The position numbers were made by a program, and so were the translations under genes. A DNA stretch of 20,502 bases from Merdivivens faecigallinarum (GTDB lineage: Bacteria; Bacteroidota; Bacteroidia; Bacteroidales; UBA932): NCBI GenBank assembly GCA_017695055.1, contig JADILY010000001.1:1-20502 (forward strand), written 5' to 3'. Positions 19,234 to 20,502 of the stretch are shown here, piece after piece; position 1 is the stretch's first letter; the number at the start of each line of letters is the position of its first letter. The notes beneath the pieces are model-generated. The model had not been told where the DNA came from. It did no database searches and was given only the letters and a program-made list of their open reading frames with translations.

Positions 19234-20502
19234 TCATTTCCCATATCGGGAAGACATCTCGAATTCGAGGACTCCGCCGGCAAGGATATCGGCATACGAT
19301 ATCGTCCGCCCTTCGTATTTTTCACCGTTCAGGCGCACGGACTTTACATAACGTTTCTTCGGACTGACTCCAGGGGCCTTGATTTCGAATGTCCTGCCGT
19401 TTTCAAGGTTCACCTTGATATAAGGCAAATACGGCGCGCCCAGTACATACTCGCCGGAACCCGGGCACACCGGATAGAAGCCCATTGCCGAAAATATGTA
19501 CCATGCCGACATCTGCCCGCAGTCGTCGTTTCCGCACAAACCGTCTATCTTGTTGACATACATCCTGTCCATTATCTCCCTCTGCCAATATTGGGTCTTC
19601 CACGGCTGGGAAGTCCACGTATAAAGGAATGCCACATGGTGGCTCGGTTCATTGCCATGAACATAGCCTCCGAGTATGCCTTCGCGCGTAACATCCTCGG
19701 TCTCGGCAAAGAAACTGTCCGGCAGATGCATCGTGAAAAGCGAATCGAGATTGGTTATGAACTGTTCCTCCCCTCCCATCAGCCTGATTAACTCGGGAAC
19801 ATCGTGAGGTACGAAGAACGAATAGTTAAGCGAATTGCCCTCTATGAAACCCTGGCCGTGGGTGCTCTGCAAATCGAAGTCTTCCTTGAAACGGCCATCC
19901 CTGTAGCGCGGACGGGCATGGAGGGTCTGCAAATCAAAAATGTTTTTATAATTTTCAGACCTCTTCTTATACACGGAAGCCGTAGCCGAATCCCCCACCG
20001 CAAGGGCCGTCCTGTAAACGGTCCAGTCATCGTATGCATATTCGAGGGTTACGGAAGCCGAGCTCGCCGAAGCCTCTATCGGCACATATCCGAGTTCAAG
20101 CATGTCGGCTATGCCTTCATAGTACGGAATATTGGAACTGCGCACCATGGCATCCAGGGCCCTCCTGCCGTCCACCGGTATGCCGGTTGCTATCGCATCG
20201 GCGAGAATCGGCACGCTGTGATACCCTATCATACACCAGTTTTCATTGGCAAAATGGCTCCACACAGGCAATGCCCCGTGTACGCTCTGCTCCGAATGGG
20301 CAAGCAGGGACTCCATTATGTCACGGCTGCGCTCCCTCTGGATAAGATTGTAAAGAGGATGCAGGGCGCGGAAAGTGTCCCAGGTAGAAAATATGGTATA
20401 ATTCGTAAAACCGTCAGCCAGATGGATATTGCCGTCCACTCCCCTGTACCTTCCGTCCACATCCATGTATACGGAAGGATTTATCATGGTATGATACAAT
20501 GA
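19234..20502 (-). CDS. GH92 exo-alpha-mannosidase, N-terminal part beyond the window edge
   Basis: The last 422 residues are present. The frame is still open at 20502 (SLYHTMINPS, normally preceded by more than 300 residues), so the gene continues off the right edge. Family landmarks are clear. YRGVDGNIHLADGFTNYTIF and STWDTFRALHPL form the substrate-pocket region. GFIEGNSLNYSFFVPHDV contains the Glu equivalent to the catalytic acid. GNDDCGQMSAWYIFSAMGFY contains the Asp residues of the catalytic base and calcium site. GH92 enzymes are calcium-dependent inverting alpha-mannosidases acting on N-glycans or yeast mannan, usually exported in Bacteroidota. Signal peptide, linkage specificity and any polysaccharide-utilisation locus cannot be judged from this fragment. 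It ends in a beta-sandwich tail (GRTISYADILAGGVLEFEMS). Confidence 0.96.
   Translation of the reverse strand, partial: SLYHTMINPSVYMDVDGRYRGVDGNIHLADGFTNYTIFSTWDTFRALHPLYNLIQRERSRDIMESLLAHSEQSVHGALPVWSHFANENWCMIGYHSVPILADAIATGIPVDGRRALDAMVRSSNIPYYEGIADMLELGYVPIEASASSASVTLEYAYDDWTVYRTALAVGDSATASVYKKRSENYKNIFDLQTLHARPRYRDGRFKEDFDLQSTHGQGFIEGNSLNYSFFVPHDVPELIRLMGGEEQFITNLDSLFTMHLPDSFFAETEDVTREGILGGYVHGNEPSHHVAFLYTWTSQPWKTQYWQREIMDRMYVNKIDGLCGNDDCGQMSAWYIFSAMGFYPVCPGSGEYVLGAPYLPYIKVNLENGRTFEIKAPGVSPKKRYVKSVRLNGEKYEGRTISYADILAGGVLEFEMSSRYGK

Noticed and set aside
19025..19237. 70-aa minus-strand frame upstream of the transposase
   Set aside because: It is read through hairpin D and the leader repeats, and its apparent likeness to the left-hand repeat translations comes from the shared hairpin. 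There is no start context or domain.
1..20502. tRNA, rRNA, riboswitch or other structured RNA genes
   Set aside because: Apart from the repeat island, the gaps between genes are short (under 110 bp). I saw no tRNA-like cloverleaf, TPP-type leader near pnuC or other recognisable RNA motif by eye. A covariance-model scan would be decisive.

Overview
The window reads as a chromosomal segment of a Bacteroidales bacterium. An Alistipes/Rikenellaceae-like gut organism is my best guess, but this rests on gene content only. The evidence is the Bacteroidota gene order DUF4271-hemD-rnpA-yidD, a DUF2723 membrane protein, a GH92 mannosidase, an OlsF/GlsF-type fused acyltransferase, and repeated matches to the Bacteroidota -7 promoter box (TAnnTTTG) upstream of genes that lack Shine-Dalgarno sequences. 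The sequence is moderately GC-rich. The first 40 bases are not biological: they contain a Nextera transposase adapter, so the left edge is a contig end carrying library sequence.

Layout. Positions 41-1590 hold the 3' part of an outer-membrane/beta-propeller-like protein, meeting pnuC tail to tail. uvrC-pnuC (4091-1579, minus) is one transcription unit. It diverges from a 606-aa two-domain acyltransferase (4140-5960, plus) predicted to make an amino-acid-containing lipid. A 1,024-aa DUF2723 membrane protein (9074-6000, minus) converges on that gene, and its predicted terminator hairpin lies inside the acyltransferase 3' end. From 9194 a plus-strand run follows: SUI1-family factor, DUF4271 membrane protein, hemD, rnpA and yidD, with hemD/rnpA and rnpA/yidD overlapping. 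Converging from the right are a Mpv17-like membrane protein and a small outer-membrane barrel (13054-11860, minus). A low-molecular-weight tyrosine phosphatase (13157-13627, plus) overlaps the end of rnr (minus) by 4 bp. rnr and gpmI diverge from a shared 80-bp region.

Right of gpmI the character changes from dense housekeeping genes to a repeat-rich accessory island (about 17383-19233). It contains a decayed 12-bp tandem array that starts in the last gpmI codons, three hairpin units repeated with a 107-bp period, a C9-A8 tract, a single Y1 (HUH) transposase gene of the REP-associated tyrosine transposase (RAYT) type, and on its far side a fourth hairpin of the same family in inverted orientation. 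This is a candidate Bacteroidota RAYT/REP system and is the most interesting part of the window. The window ends inside a GH92 alpha-mannosidase gene, whose 5' end lies off the right edge.

The other genes are core functions (DNA repair, NMN uptake, RNA processing and decay, glycolysis, haem synthesis, envelope biogenesis). All functional calls come from reading motifs in the translated sequence; no database search was run.
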